A DNA stretch of 51,174 nucleotides, from positions 1 to 51,174 of the forward strand of contig JALSUP010000202.1 in assembly GCA_027071315.1 (NCBI GenBank). Reading direction: 5' to 3'. The notes beneath the pieces were generated by a model. The model did not search any database. It was not told where the DNA came from and was given only the letters and a program-made list of their open reading frames with translations. A program made the position numbers and the translations under genes. Origin of the DNA: Sulfurovum sp. GTDB lineage: Bacteria; Campylobacterota; Campylobacteria; Campylobacterales; Sulfurovaceae. Shown here piece by piece: positions 17,355 to 25,757 of this stretch (position 1 is its first letter; every line of letters begins with the position of its first letter).

Positions 17355-19385
17355 TTAAAATGAATACTTTAAATTGGTATAGATGTAACGTCCCGGCTCA
17401 TTCATGAGCATGACATCACCGCCGCCGGCAATAAGCGTCAAATCTTCATAGGTGTTGGAGAGTGCATAGGTTTTGTCGAAAAGGTTGTCGACACCCACGG
17501 TGACTTCAAAATGCTCTGCAAACGTTTTTGTCCCTTTGAGATTTACCACAGCATAGCCAGGAAGAGCCTGCTCTCCGTTCTCCAGGTCAAACTCATCCCA
17601 TTGGCTGACAGCGACCATCTCCGCACGGAGTAAAATGTCATCGGCATTGTCATAATTTACCGCAGCAATGAATTTCATAGGTGGGATCTCCGGCATGTTG
17701 GTACCCGTCTGTCCGCTGAGCAGAGCATCTTTTTCACCTCTCTGGTAGGCAAGACTTCCGTCGACATAGATACTGTCCGTGGCAATGTAGTTTCCGCTTA
17801 CTTCAAAGCCATACAGCGTGGCATCCATATTTTCAAAACGGTTGAGCATTTTGTCGGCACTGTAAAAGATGAAGTCACCCAACTTACTGTAGAAGACTTT
17901 GGCTTTGAGTGTGGCATCTTCAAACTTGCTTTCTGCCCCAAGGTCGAACTCTGTATTGGTCACCATGTCAAGGTCGGGTGTACCTAAAACCATACCCGCT
18001 TTCTGGAAATAAAGTTCACGCCCATCCGGTACTCTTGAAGAGTGTCCCACCCCTGCGAAGACTTTACTCTTTTCACTCGGATGGTAAGTAACGAGCACAT
18101 TACCATTGAGGGCATTGTAGTCATTGCTTTGCAGTTTTCCTTCAGGTGTGACCGAACTGTCATCGTAACGTAAACCAAGGTCAACGTCAAAGCTGTTCAA
18201 AACAATATGGTCTTTGGCAAAGAAAGCAATATTTTCGGTATCGACATTGGGAATACTCACTCCCTTATACATATCATTCATACCATAATAGGCACCATCC
18301 CAGTTACGCAGAGAGTAGTCCAGACCGACAGTGATCTCATGGTTATCCACATCAAACCTGTTTTTGATCTTGGCACCGCGTGTATCGGTAGTAAGCCAGT
18401 TCTTCATTAACATCATGTCGGATGCTTTTCTATAATAGTTGGACATCGGGTGATCGACATCTGACTTATAGAGTTGTATCTCAAGCTCTTTTGAGTAAGT
18501 ACCAAGATCTTTGATCGTATACTCCGCATTATAGATGTTGGAGTCATCATAGAGTGCATCCATCGGTGTGGAAGGATACAGGACATCATCTGACCGGTTC
18601 CCCGTATAGCTCAGTCTCAACTGCTGATCATCTGTAATATCCCAGTACATTTTCGCCAGAACTGTCTTTTTGGTAAAAGCATCCATGTCACGGTACTCGT
18701 CTTTATAGGCTGCCCCTTTCAACTTCATATCATGTAACTTGTCTCCATTCAGATTATCGGCAATGTAGTTATCGACCTGCTCTGCAAAAGTATTGCCGTC
18801 ACCGTCTTCATACTGTCCTCCACGCTCGGCAGAAGCACTCAACAGAAAACGTACTGTGTCAGTACCGCCGCTTATCATGGCAGAGGCTTTTTTGTATGCC
18901 CAGGAACCGAAATTCAGACTGACATCACCCTTCACTTCTTTGGTAGGTTTAAGTGTCTCCACATTGACATTGGCACTCAAGGCACCAAAGTTTTCCACAT
19001 CGTAAGGTCCGTCATCAATGGTAATGTAGTCGATGTTATTTGTCAGAACATGCGAGACAGGCGGGTCCATTCTGTTTGGGCAGGCACCGTAAATTTTTGC
19101 ACCGTCAATAGTGACATTAATGTTGTCTTTTTTCTGTCCTCTGACAATAACGTCGTTCGCAATACCTGAACGTCGTACCAGTGACACAGAAGCAGACTGT
19201 TTGAATAAGGCTTCCCCCAGGTCAGCAGACTTAATGTCATCGCCGTGTACATCTTTCACCACTTCCGTATCTACTTTTGCCTCGACATCAATGGTCCCCA
19301 TCTCTACCTGTGCTGCCTGCAATGAAATGGCACATGCCATTGAAAGCACAATCCCCGTTTTAATTGTTCTCATTTTCTTCCCCAT
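17355..19385 (-). CDS. TonB-dependent outer-membrane receptor, OprC/NosA-like copper type
   Basis: The protein has 676 residues with a signal peptide ([21 protein letters not shown]). A plug domain follows with [16 protein letters not shown] and [18 protein letters not shown], then a 22-strand-type barrel ending in an aromatic C-terminus (YTNLKYSF). After the plug Gly-Ala comes C102-P-N-R-M106-D-P-P, the CxxxM element followed by MDPP that characterises copper receptors OprC and NosA. No clear TonB box is visible, although EMGTIDVEA just after cleavage is a candidate. The likely role is copper capture at the cell surface. The tonB-exbD-exbB genes are 0.8 kb away, separated by a toxin-antitoxin pair. 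ATG at 19373 (MRTIK) is an alternative start. Confidence 0.8.
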   Translation of the reverse strand: MGKKMRTIKTGIVLSMACAISLQAAQVEMGTIDVEAKVDTEVVKDVHGDDIKSADLGEALFKQSASVSLVRRSGIANDVIVRGQKKDNINVTIDGAKIYGACPNRMDPPVSHVLTNNIDYITIDDGPYDVENFGALSANVNVETLKPTKEVKGDVSLNFGSWAYKKASAMISGGTDTVRFLLSASAERGGQYEDGDGNTFAEQVDNYIADNLNGDKLHDMKLKGAAYKDEYRDMDAFTKKTVLAKMYWDITDDQQLRLSYTGNRSDDVLYPSTPMDALYDDSNIYNAEYTIKDLGTYSKELEIQLYKSDVDHPMSNYYRKASDMMLMKNWLTTDTRGAKIKNRFDVDNHEITVGLDYSLRNWDGAYYGMNDMYKGVSIPNVDTENIAFFAKDHIVLNSFDVDLGLRYDDSSVTPEGKLQSNDYNALNGNVLVTYHPSEKSKVFAGVGHSSRVPDGRELYFQKAGMVLGTPDLDMVTNTEFDLGAESKFEDATLKAKVFYSKLGDFIFYSADKMLNRFENMDATLYGFEVSGNYIATDSIYVDGSLAYQRGEKDALLSGQTGTNMPEIPPMKFIAAVNYDNADDILLRAEMVAVSQWDEFDLENGEQALPGYAVVNLKGTKTFAEHFEVTVGVDNLFDKTYALSNTYEDLTLIAGGGDVMLMNEPGRYIYTNLKYSF

Positions 19386-19472
19386 GTTTTGTTTGTTTGT
19401 GGGATTATGGCATCCTTATGTTAATTATGTGTTAAACGTATGGGGTATGTCTAAAGATACAAATTTATTTTC

Positions 19473-19501
19473 TTGACAATCAGAGTCTATTTATATATAA
19501 T
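19473..19501 (+). promoter_or_regulatory. Consensus sigma-70 promoter of the vapBC-like module
   Basis: TTGACA (19473-19478) and TATAAT (19496-19501) are both perfect hexamers with a 17-bp spacer. The ATG at 19531 follows with AGGAG 6 nt before it. The stretch 19490-19520 is an alternating TA-rich sequence in which an autorepressor could bind, but no single clean palindrome stands out. Confidence 0.8.
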
Positions 19502-19530
19502 ATAAACACATATATATAAAAGGAGAGTTG

Positions 19531-19782
19531 ATGCAGAGTGTATCTATTGGTGAAATACAAAAAAACATTAGTCTGATCACCAAATTGACAGAAGCCATTA
19601 CCATTGTTGATAAGCGTAAAAATAAAAATGTTGCTATTGTCTATCCTCTTAGAGAAGATTCTATTATTGCTTCACTGGCAGGCAAATACAGGGATAAAGT
19701 CAGAAAAGTGGATGATCTTGAAATGGCAAAAGAAGAAGCGATGAAACAGGTAATGGCAGAAAAATATGATCTACCAAATTGA
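19531..19782 (+). CDS. Type II antitoxin, Phd/VapB-like
   Basis: The protein has 83 residues. The N-terminal half reads SVSIGEIQKNISLITKLTEAITIVDKRKNKNVAIVYPL, the beta-alpha-alpha pattern of Phd/YefM-type DNA-binding antitoxins. The C-terminal half is charged and helical (KVDDLEMAKEEAMKQVMAEKYDLPN), the part that usually wraps the toxin. The ATG at 19531 has AGGAG at good spacing. The gene overlaps the toxin gene by 17 bp, which couples translation. The partner is a PIN-domain toxin. Autorepression from the consensus promoter upstream is expected from family knowledge. Confidence 0.75.
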   Translation: MQSVSIGEIQKNISLITKLTEAITIVDKRKNKNVAIVYPLREDSIIASLAGKYRDKVRKVDDLEMAKEEAMKQVMAEKYDLPN

Positions 19783-20143
19783 TACCAATGTCATCATTCG
19801 TTTTCTGGTGGGTGATCATCCTGAACATTTGGAAATAGCTTCAGAGATATTTTTAAAGATCGAACAGGGAGAATACAAAGTCGAAATTCTTGAGTCCGTA
19901 CTTATGGAAGTCCTTTTTGTATTGACCAAATTTTATAAGCTTCCGAAAAAAGATGTTATTAATGATCTAAAAAAAATTATTGCGCTTCAGGGTATTGTGG
20001 GTGACAAGATCTTGCTTATCGAAACCCTTACTGTGGTTGCATCTAAGAACATAGACTTTGTCGATGCCCTCATCTGTGCAAAGAGTCATTTGTATGGCTA
20101 TGGAAAATTAAGTTTTGATAAAGACGTTACTCGAAAATGTTAA
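19766..20143 (+). CDS. Type II toxin, PIN-domain ribonuclease (VapC-like)
   Basis: The protein has 125 residues. The PIN acidic set can be placed: D6 in YQIDTNVIIRFL, E48 in LMEVLFVL, D100 in NIDFVDALICA and D118 or D120 in LSFDKD. These bind Mg2+ and cut RNA in the family. The length is normal, so the toxin looks intact. It overlaps the antitoxin gene. The stop is followed at once by the 18-bp GGGCACCTCTAATAAGAA sequence that recurs after the second toxin-antitoxin module. Confidence 0.82.
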   Translation: MIYQIDTNVIIRFLVGDHPEHLEIASEIFLKIEQGEYKVEILESVLMEVLFVLTKFYKLPKKDVINDLKKIIALQGIVGDKILLIETLTVVASKNIDFVDALICAKSHLYGYGKLSFDKDVTRKC

Positions 20144-20161
20144 GGGCACCTCTAATAAGAA
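20144..20161 (+). repeat. 18-bp repeat, copy 1 (possible IS-end scar)
   Basis: GGGCACCTCTAATAAGAA directly follows the VapC-like stop codon and differs in one base from 23628-23645. It also resembles the first 15 bases of the terminal repeats of the miniature element at 44237-44512 (GGGCACATCTAATAA). No partner inverted copy is seen within this module. Confidence 0.55.
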
Positions 20162-20166
20162 ATTGA

Positions 20167-20901
20167 TTAACGCAGTTTATACCGAAGCGATAGATTGACC
20201 GTTGTCGGTAAACGTAAGGGTGCGTTTTTCACATTGACGGGGAAGGCTTTTTTGACGGCTGATCGGGCGGAGTTTTGGAAGACTTTTGGGCCTGAGACTC
20301 TGATGTTTCCGACATGACCGTTTTTGAGAATGGTAAATTTAACTTTGACTACACCCTGCATACCTCTTTTTTGTGCGATGCGTGGGTAGGATTTTTTTCT
20401 GTTGATCTTTGCTCTGATACTTGCAAGGAACTGACTTTTTTTGTTTGGGTCCACCCTGCTGGAGGTGGCACGTCGTGAAGAAGCACGGCTTGAGACTTTT
20501 TTCTTCTTGACATGCTTTTTCTTTTTCGTCTTTTTTTTCTTTTTGACTACTTTTTTGGGCTTGGGTTTCTTTTCTATTTTCTTCACCACAGGCTTTGGCT
20601 CAATCACCGGTTTCTCTTCCACAACAGGTTCAGGCAGAGGCTCAGGAATGATCTCCGGTTCTATAACTTCCGGTTCCGGCTCAGGCTCAACTTTATCTTC
20701 TTTAATAGGCTCTTTGATGGGCTCAGGGGGTTGTTCAATGACTTCAGGGACGAACTGTGAAAGGGAGAGGTTGATGGTTTTGTCTTTCTCTTTCTGGGAG
20801 ACGACAAAATGCTCTGACATCATAAAAATATAGGCAAGAAAAAGAGAAATATAGATGAGGCTGGTGAGGGAAAAGGAGACTTTATAGCGATGTTTCTTCA
20901 C
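20167..20901 (-). CDS. tonB: Energy transducer TonB
   Basis: The protein has 244 residues. One N-terminal membrane helix (about 10-30) is followed by a Pro/Glu-rich spacer (about 55-100), a strongly Lys-rich stretch (about 105-135) and the C-terminal TonB domain. That domain contains YPRIAQKRGMQGVVKVKFTILKNGHV and a final beta strand (LSLRYKLR). It couples the ExbB/ExbD proton motor to outer-membrane receptors, most simply the OprC-like receptor nearby. It is the last gene of exbB-exbD-tonB, 16 bp after exbD. Confidence 0.92.
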   Translation of the reverse strand: MKKHRYKVSFSLTSLIYISLFLAYIFMMSEHFVVSQKEKDKTINLSLSQFVPEVIEQPPEPIKEPIKEDKVEPEPEPEVIEPEIIPEPLPEPVVEEKPVIEPKPVVKKIEKKPKPKKVVKKKKKTKKKKHVKKKKVSSRASSRRATSSRVDPNKKSQFLASIRAKINRKKSYPRIAQKRGMQGVVKVKFTILKNGHVGNIRVSGPKVFQNSARSAVKKAFPVNVKNAPLRLPTTVNLSLRYKLR

Positions 20902-20917
20902 AAGCAGCCTTCAGACT

Positions 20918-21292
20918 TTATTTCGTAACAATAGAGATGTTTTCGAAACCTTTCTCTTTCATGAAGTCGATCACATCTACAAAATAGTGAAAATCTGTCT
21001 TCTTGTCTGTATGCAGAGAGACGGTGTCTTTTTTAACATCAAGCTTTGAAAGTTTTTCTTTAATGGCTTCAAGAGGCAGTTCCTCTTTGTTGAAAAAATA
21101 CTTTCCGTCTTTGTCTATGGCAATAATGAGGTTTTTCCTGTCTTCCTGCTTTTTGGTACTGGCTGACGGCAGGTCGATCTTAATGGTCTTGTTATTGACG
21201 AATGAAGCCGTTGCCAAAACAATTACTAGCAGTACCAGAACAATGTCGATGAACGGTACGACGTTCATCTTGTCAAAGCGTTCGCGTCTCAT
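20918..21292 (-). CDS. exbD: Biopolymer transport protein ExbD
   Basis: The protein has 124 residues from the ATG at 21292, which overlaps the exbB stop as TAATG. An upstream in-frame codon would add 13 residues lying inside exbB. The sequence opens MRRERFDKMNVVPFIDIVLVLLVI. D16 in the single membrane helix is the conserved proton-carrying Asp. The periplasmic domain has the family KTIKIDLPSAS and IDKDGKYFFN segments. It works with ExbB as the motor for TonB. Confidence 0.92.
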   Translation of the reverse strand: MRRERFDKMNVVPFIDIVLVLLVIVLATASFVNNKTIKIDLPSASTKKQEDRKNLIIAIDKDGKYFFNKEELPLEAIKEKLSKLDVKKDTVSLHTDKKTDFHYFVDVIDFMKEKGFENISIVTK

Positions 21293-21741
21293 TACTTTCT
21301 CAGACCTTTTTTGTCCTGGTGTATCTCCCATTCAGAAAGAATTCTGTCAACTTTGGTAAGCAGGGCATTGTAAAATACAGTGGCAGGAATGGCCACGACA
21401 AGCCCCGCTGCAGTTGCTTTAAGTGCCAGAGCCAGGTGCTTCATAATTTCACCGGGGTTAATGGTGTCCTGCTGGTCACCAATGATGTAAAAAGTCAAGA
21501 TAATAGCGATAACCGTTCCCAAAAGACCGATATAGGGTGCATTCACACCAATGGAAGCAATGGTTGAAAGATTTTTGGAAAGATCAAGTTCCAACTCTTT
21601 TTCATGATTGTACTCTTCAAGTTTGACTGAACGGTAAAATAAAATACGTTCAATGGCCAAGGCAAATGTTAAAAAACTCAAAAAGGCTAACAGGCCGATG
21701 ATCCCGTAATCTACTATATTTTTTATCTCTTCTACTGGCAT
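21292..21741 (-). CDS. exbB: TonB-system proton channel ExbB
   Basis: The protein has 149 residues with three membrane helices: an N-terminal one (about 10-30) and two after a cytoplasmic stretch. The MotA/TolQ/ExbB signature is clear: NLSTIASIGVNAPYIGLLGTVIAIILTF, then GEIMKHLALALKATAAGLVVAIPATVFYN. It is the first gene of the operon and is translationally coupled to exbD. The short form is common in Campylobacterota. The divergent spacer to mltB (21742-21915) should hold its promoter, but no strong hexamers stand out. Confidence 0.92.
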   Translation of the reverse strand: MPVEEIKNIVDYGIIGLLAFLSFLTFALAIERILFYRSVKLEEYNHEKELELDLSKNLSTIASIGVNAPYIGLLGTVIAIILTFYIIGDQQDTINPGEIMKHLALALKATAAGLVVAIPATVFYNALLTKVDRILSEWEIHQDKKGLRK

Positions 21742-21915
21742 TTTTCTTCTTTAAAATAGTGTTTATGATTAGAATTATATTTAAAATTAAATAATAGTGC
21801 ATTAATTCTTGGGAAATACACAGCTATCACACACATTTGGTTTATACTTTGTTGACATTGTCGTGTTACAATCGACCTATAGGCAACTTGATTTACCCTA
21901 TGTAGAAGGAACAAA

Positions 21916-22935
21916 ATGAAATTGATAAAACTGCTTTTACTCTTGGCTTTACTCTTAAACACAGCACTTTTTGCCAAAGATTACAGTAAAGACCCCCATG
22001 TCCAGCAATTTATTAAAAATATGTCTCGACAATACCACTTTAGCCGTTCTGAACTGACAACACTCTTTTCTCATGCGAAGTACCAGAAACGGGCATTGGC
22101 TATTTATGTCCCTTCTTTGAGACCCAAATGGAAACCGCCGAAAGTACGTAAGAAACTGGGCTCATGGGACCGTTACCAGAATATATTCATGAAAGACAAA
22201 AAAATAGACCGCGGCGTTGCTTATATGCATACGCATAAGAACGATCTGAAACGGGCCTATGCCAAATATGGTGTTGAGCCGGAATATATTACTGCCATCA
22301 TAGGGGTAGAGAGTCATTACGGTATCAACCGTGGGAAATTCCCGGTTTTTGACACTTTAACCACACTGGCATTTGAATACAACAGGAGACAGAAATTCTA
22401 CCGTTCCGAGCTCAAAGAGTTCTTACTCATGACCCGCCGTGAAGGGGTGAACCCCAGAAATGTCAAAGGCTCGTATGCGGGTGCCATTGGTCTGGGACAA
22501 TTCATGCCGAGTAACTATAAAACCTTCGTGGTGGACTTTAATCATGACGGGCATAAACAGATGAACAATCATACCGATGCCATAGGGAGTATTGCACACT
22601 ATTTTCAACGTCACCATTGGAAAAAGCACCAGCCTGTTGCCACACGTGTATCATACCCCGGTACCCGATACAATGGTCATAAAACAGGCTATAAATACAA
22701 ATACAACCGTGCTTCACTTAAAGGGATCGAGCCAAAAGTGCCGTTCAATTACCATGGGAAAGTACACCTCATCAAACTTAAACGCTACAGTTACGATGAA
22801 CTCTGGTATGGGACACATAACTTCTATGTCATCACACGCTATAACCACAGCTCTTACTACGCCATGATGATACACCAACTGGCACAAGAGCTTAAAAAAG
22901 GCTATAAGAAAAAATATGGGGAAGTGCTGCGTTAG
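21916..22935 (+). CDS. mltB: Lytic murein transglycosylase B
   Basis: The protein has 339 residues with a signal peptide (MKLIKLLLLLALLLNTALFA). It is a Slt/MltB-type enzyme that cleaves peptidoglycan to 1,6-anhydro muropeptides in the periplasm. Landmarks are KYGVEPEYITAIIGVESHYG, with the catalytic Glu in GVES, then GKFPVFDTLTTLAFEY, GSYAGAIGLGQFMPS and AIGSIAHYFQRHHW. No lipobox Cys is present, so it is probably soluble. The C-terminal 90 residues are basic and aromatic, longer than in the shortest homologues. It is transcribed divergently from exbB. Confidence 0.9.
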   Translation: MKLIKLLLLLALLLNTALFAKDYSKDPHVQQFIKNMSRQYHFSRSELTTLFSHAKYQKRALAIYVPSLRPKWKPPKVRKKLGSWDRYQNIFMKDKKIDRGVAYMHTHKNDLKRAYAKYGVEPEYITAIIGVESHYGINRGKFPVFDTLTTLAFEYNRRQKFYRSELKEFLLMTRREGVNPRNVKGSYAGAIGLGQFMPSNYKTFVVDFNHDGHKQMNNHTDAIGSIAHYFQRHHWKKHQPVATRVSYPGTRYNGHKTGYKYKYNRASLKGIEPKVPFNYHGKVHLIKLKRYSYDELWYGTHNFYVITRYNHSSYYAMMIHQLAQELKKGYKKKYGEVLR

Positions 22936-22979
22936 TCCCTTCTATTCCAGTACAGCTCCTTTTACAGCTCCTTTTCTGC

Positions 22980-23014
22980 TTGACATATTGTATCTAAATG
23001 GATACAATATGTCA
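22980..23014 (+). promoter_or_regulatory. Promoter with embedded perfect palindrome (operator) of the second TA module
   Basis: TTGACA (22980-22985) and TACAAT (23003-23008) are 17 bp apart. A perfect inverted repeat with 14-bp arms TGACATATTGTATC / GATACAATATGTCA and a 6-bp spacer covers 22981-23014, from the -35 to the first base of the toxin ATG. Binding of the HTH antitoxin here would shut the promoter fully. Transcription from this -10 would begin almost at the ATG, so the message should be leaderless. Confidence 0.8.
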
Positions 23015-23313
23015 TGTATGAAATAAAATCTACAATAGCATTTTCCAAGTGGCTCTCCAAACTCAAAGACATGAAAGCACGTATTGCTGTTGCCAGACGC
23101 ATTGAAAGAATGCAACATGGTAATTTTGGAGATGTAAAATCAGTCGGCACTTCACTCTCAGAATTGAGGATCACAACAGGTCCAGGCTATAGAATTTATT
23201 TTACAAAAAAAGAGGAACAGATTATTATTTTATTGGTTGGAGGTGACAAGTCCACACAGACCAAAGATATAGAAAAAGCTAAAAAATTATTAGAGGAGTA
23301 TAATCATGAATAA
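23014..23313 (+). CDS. Type II toxin, RelE/HigB-like (Gp49 family)
   Basis: The protein has 99 residues. MYEIKSTIAFSKWLSKLKD and IERMQHGNFGDVKSVGTSLSELRITTGPGYRIYF match the addiction-module killer group of the RelE/ParE superfamily (Gp49/HigB-like), with GPGYRIYF and the later IIILLVGGDKSTQ strand as its hallmarks. Family toxins are ribosome-linked mRNA nucleases. The toxin gene comes first and overlaps the antitoxin gene by 8 bp, as in HigBA-type modules. No ribosome-binding site precedes the ATG, and the promoter lies immediately upstream, so leaderless translation is likely. Confidence 0.85.
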   Translation: MYEIKSTIAFSKWLSKLKDMKARIAVARRIERMQHGNFGDVKSVGTSLSELRITTGPGYRIYFTKKEEQIIILLVGGDKSTQTKDIEKAKKLLEEYNHE

Positions 23314-23596
23314 TGAACTAATACCTTTTGACATCACCGAATATCTTGACAGTGAAGAGGCAATAGCCGAGTATCTTTCACAAGTCCTTGAAGTGGGTGA
23401 CAATGAAGAGTTTTTAAGAGCCATAGGACACATTGCAAAAGCAAAAGGAATGGCCCAAATAGCAAATGACACCGGACTTGGGAGAGAGAGTCTGTACAAA
23501 GCATTTCGCCCCAATGCCAAACCTAGATTTGACACAGTAATGAAAGTTATAAATGCTCTCAAACTTCAACTCCATACTCAACCTCGTAGTGCTTGA
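23306..23596 (+). CDS. Type II antitoxin, HTH HigA-like
   Basis: The protein has 96 residues. The N-terminus (PFDITEYLDSEEAIAEYLSQ) is the usual toxin-contact part of this antidote group. A helix-turn-helix follows at about 47-85 (GMAQIANDTGLGRESLYKAFRPNAKPRFDTVMKVINAL). The likely operator is the perfect palindrome over the module promoter. An AGAGGAG ribosome-binding site sits within the toxin gene end. The module looks intact. Confidence 0.85.
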   Translation: MNNELIPFDITEYLDSEEAIAEYLSQVLEVGDNEEFLRAIGHIAKAKGMAQIANDTGLGRESLYKAFRPNAKPRFDTVMKVINALKLQLHTQPRSA

Positions 23597-23627
23597 AGTA
23601 CCCCCTTAGATTAGCGTGATAAGTGTA

Positions 23628-23645
23628 GGGCACCTCTATTAAGAA
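23628..23645 (+). repeat. 18-bp repeat, copy 2 (possible IS-end scar)
   Basis: GGGCACCTCTATTAAGAA lies 31 bp after the antitoxin stop, in the same orientation as copy 1 after the other toxin-antitoxin module; 17 of 18 bases agree. The base preceding both copies is A within a TA-containing context, which fits but does not prove an insertion-sequence end. Confidence 0.55.
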
Positions 23646-23741
23646 TGCTTATTTTTTTGGATACTCCGGATGACAGTATTCTGTACCAAGTGAACAACAT
23701 CCATCTGTAACGCCTTGATCTACCAAGGCATCACTAAACGC

Positions 23742-23789
23742 CTGACAGGGGATGTGACTTCAGTCACATGTCAGCGACTGAAGTCGCTG
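23742..23789. repeat. Tandem short palindromes (GACTTCAGTC / GACTGAAGTC cores)
   Basis: ATGTGACT-TC-AGTCACAT (23752-23769) and CAGCGACT-GA-AGTCGCTG (23772-23789) are two perfect 8-bp-arm hairpins with 2-nt centres and mirrored cores. CTGACA (23742-23747) can pair with TGTCAG (23769-23774), so the second arm could be claimed by either structure. There is no T-run, so this is not an ordinary terminator. Such paired hairpins are typical of IS200/IS605 ends or REP-type elements. Confidence 0.5.
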
Positions 23790-23802
23790 CTCCAGAGTAC
23801 GC

Positions 23803-24912
23803 CTATGCCATCTTTTCACTCTTCACTTTGATGGAAACCAAAGCATCTTTCAACTTACTTTCGGTCTCTTTGAGCTCTTCAAGTGCTTTGCCTCTTGCGG
23901 CTTTACCCTCCTGGGCTATTTTCAGTGAGTCATTGAGGGTTTCAATGAGCGTATTGTTTGCTTTTTTAATACTCTCAATGTCATAAATACCTCTCTCCAT
24001 CTGCGTACGCACTTCCCTATTGGCTTCGCGTAGGCCGTCTGCATTTTTTTCAAGTAACTCATTGGTGAGGTCACTTGCCGACTTAATACTCTTTGCCGCA
24101 TCATGCGAACGGAAGATCGTAATGGTCTGTGCCAGTTGATTGCGCCAGAGAGGGACAGTATTGACCAGGGTAGAGGTGATCTTGGAGATGAGGGATTTGT
24201 CATTCTCCTGTACCAGTCTAATGCTCGGAAGCGATTGCATGGCAACCTGTCTGGAGAGTTTGAGGTCATAGACTTTACGCTCGAGGTCATCTCTGAAACC
24301 GCGTATCTCTTTGAGTTCCTGAATGGCCATCATATCTTGCGTCTCTGCCTTGGAAGCATACTCGGGAATGCTCTTTTCATCAAGCTCTTTGAGTTTCTCT
24401 TCCCCTGCTTTAATGTAGAGTTCAAGCCCGCGGAAGTACTCAAGGTTGGCATCGTACAGTTTGTCCAGAGAAACCACATCTTTCATGAGTGTGCTCTTGT
24501 GCTTTTCAAGGTCGTTGGCGACAAGGTCTATCTGGTCTCTTACTTTTTCATACTCTTGCAGAAATGTTACCAAAGGTGAAGAAGCACCAAAAAGTTTTTT
24601 ATGCCAGGGAAGCTTTTTGTTCGGGTTGAGTTCATCGATGTCAAAGCCCCGTATGGAAGCTACAAGCTGATTGAGAGACTCACCTGCGGCACCGATGTCT
24701 TTGTTTTTCACACCGTCTATCATACGGTTCGAGACTTCATCAAGTTTTTCCTGTGCATCCATACCGAAATAGATGACAGAGTTTCTCTCTTTATGGTCCA
24801 GCTTACGCATGGCCTCCTGCACTTTTGCCTCTTCCTGAGGCAATATGTCTGTGACCTCTGTTTCGTGCTTCTCTATGGCACTCTCGACCATCTCTTTTAC
24901 TTCTGTTTCCAT
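23803..24912 (-). CDS. telA: TelA/KlaA-family toxic anion resistance protein
   Basis: The protein has 369 residues, almost entirely helical, with long coiled-coil stretches and no membrane segments. Family blocks include a LNQLVASIRGFDIDEL-type segment followed by a short KLFG linker (about 82-110), a central LVTFLQEYEKVRDQIDLVANDLEKHK helix and IRLVQENDKSLISKITSTLVNTVPLWRNQLAQ. TelA proteins are linked to tellurite and other envelope stress resistance; the mechanism is unknown. It is 13 bp downstream of the XpaC-like gene, the usual pairing for this family. Confidence 0.87.
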   Translation of the reverse strand: METEVKEMVESAIEKHETEVTDILPQEEAKVQEAMRKLDHKERNSVIYFGMDAQEKLDEVSNRMIDGVKNKDIGAAGESLNQLVASIRGFDIDELNPNKKLPWHKKLFGASSPLVTFLQEYEKVRDQIDLVANDLEKHKSTLMKDVVSLDKLYDANLEYFRGLELYIKAGEEKLKELDEKSIPEYASKAETQDMMAIQELKEIRGFRDDLERKVYDLKLSRQVAMQSLPSIRLVQENDKSLISKITSTLVNTVPLWRNQLAQTITIFRSHDAAKSIKSASDLTNELLEKNADGLREANREVRTQMERGIYDIESIKKANNTLIETLNDSLKIAQEGKAARGKALEELKETESKLKDALVSIKVKSEKMA

Positions 24913-24925
24913 GTTTATGTTCCTT

Positions 24926-25753
24926 TTAGTGTTCTATCTGTGCTTTGAGGGTATCGATGTTGACATCGAGGTCAAAAAGATGATTGGCTTTAAGTCGCTG
25001 CAACTCTTTCTCAAAACGTGCTTCTACTTCATCCATAAGTGTGAGTAGTTTTTCTCTAGTGTGAGGACTTATACTCTCCTCTTCTACGGCATTATAGGCT
25101 TCGATCACGTCTGCCACACCATCGAGATAGACCACAAGAAAGGTACGTGCAGCACGAATATTTTCAGGCTTATCGATAAGGGCATCCAAAATGGTTTGTG
25201 AATGTGTAACGGCAAGTTGTATCTTGTTGTACAGAGGACGGTCTTCTATCTTCTCTGCTGCTTTGCTGATGGCGTCTATCTTCTCTTCTGTTTCTGTCAA
25301 TACGGTTAAGACCAGTTCCGAAGAGATGTCACCAAAATCTTTCAGCTTGTCTTTTCTGGGGTCAAAACCATAATAGAGGAAAAAACCTGCAAAGGAGACG
25401 GCAGATAGGAAGAGTGTGTTAAAAAGTGTATAGTTCCCTGCAATATAAGAGGTATAATATACTGTGATCGCCAGGAGCACAGCAGCAAAGAGTTTCAGGG
25501 GAAATTTCGGTGCTTTGGTTAAAGCAGCCTCATCATATGCCTCTTCCTGTTCAAAGCCTTTTCGGGCAAGACGAAAAGTACCGTACATCAGTAAAAAGGC
25601 CAGTGCATTCAAAAAAAGTGCTTTCAGATTGAGTCCGAAGAGAGCAAAAATGACAGAGAAGAAAAGGGGCAGCAGGAAAAGGTAAAAGAGCCATCCACGC
25701 TGACGTTTCCAGGGGATAGATACGGCTTCAGAATTATATCGTTTGAGTATCAT
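24926..25753 (-). CDS. XpaC-like membrane protein (5-bromo-4-chloroindolyl phosphate hydrolysis family)
   Basis: The protein has 275 residues with four hydrophobic segments in the first 130 residues, arranged in two pairs (about 20-60 and 88-130). A soluble helical domain rich in Glu and Lys follows, with KAAEKIEDRPLYNKIQLAV and NIRAARTFLVVYLDG. This matches XpaC proteins, which accompany TelA in many genomes. The biochemical role is not known; the family name reflects an indirect phenotype. It starts 4 bp after the stop of a 31-aa membrane peptide encoded upstream. Confidence 0.8.
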   Translation of the reverse strand: MILKRYNSEAVSIPWKRQRGWLFYLFLLPLFFSVIFALFGLNLKALFLNALAFLLMYGTFRLARKGFEQEEAYDEAALTKAPKFPLKLFAAVLLAITVYYTSYIAGNYTLFNTLFLSAVSFAGFFLYYGFDPRKDKLKDFGDISSELVLTVLTETEEKIDAISKAAEKIEDRPLYNKIQLAVTHSQTILDALIDKPENIRAARTFLVVYLDGVADVIEAYNAVEEESISPHTREKLLTLMDEVEARFEKELQRLKANHLFDLDVNIDTLKAQIEH

Positions 25754-25757
25754 TACT

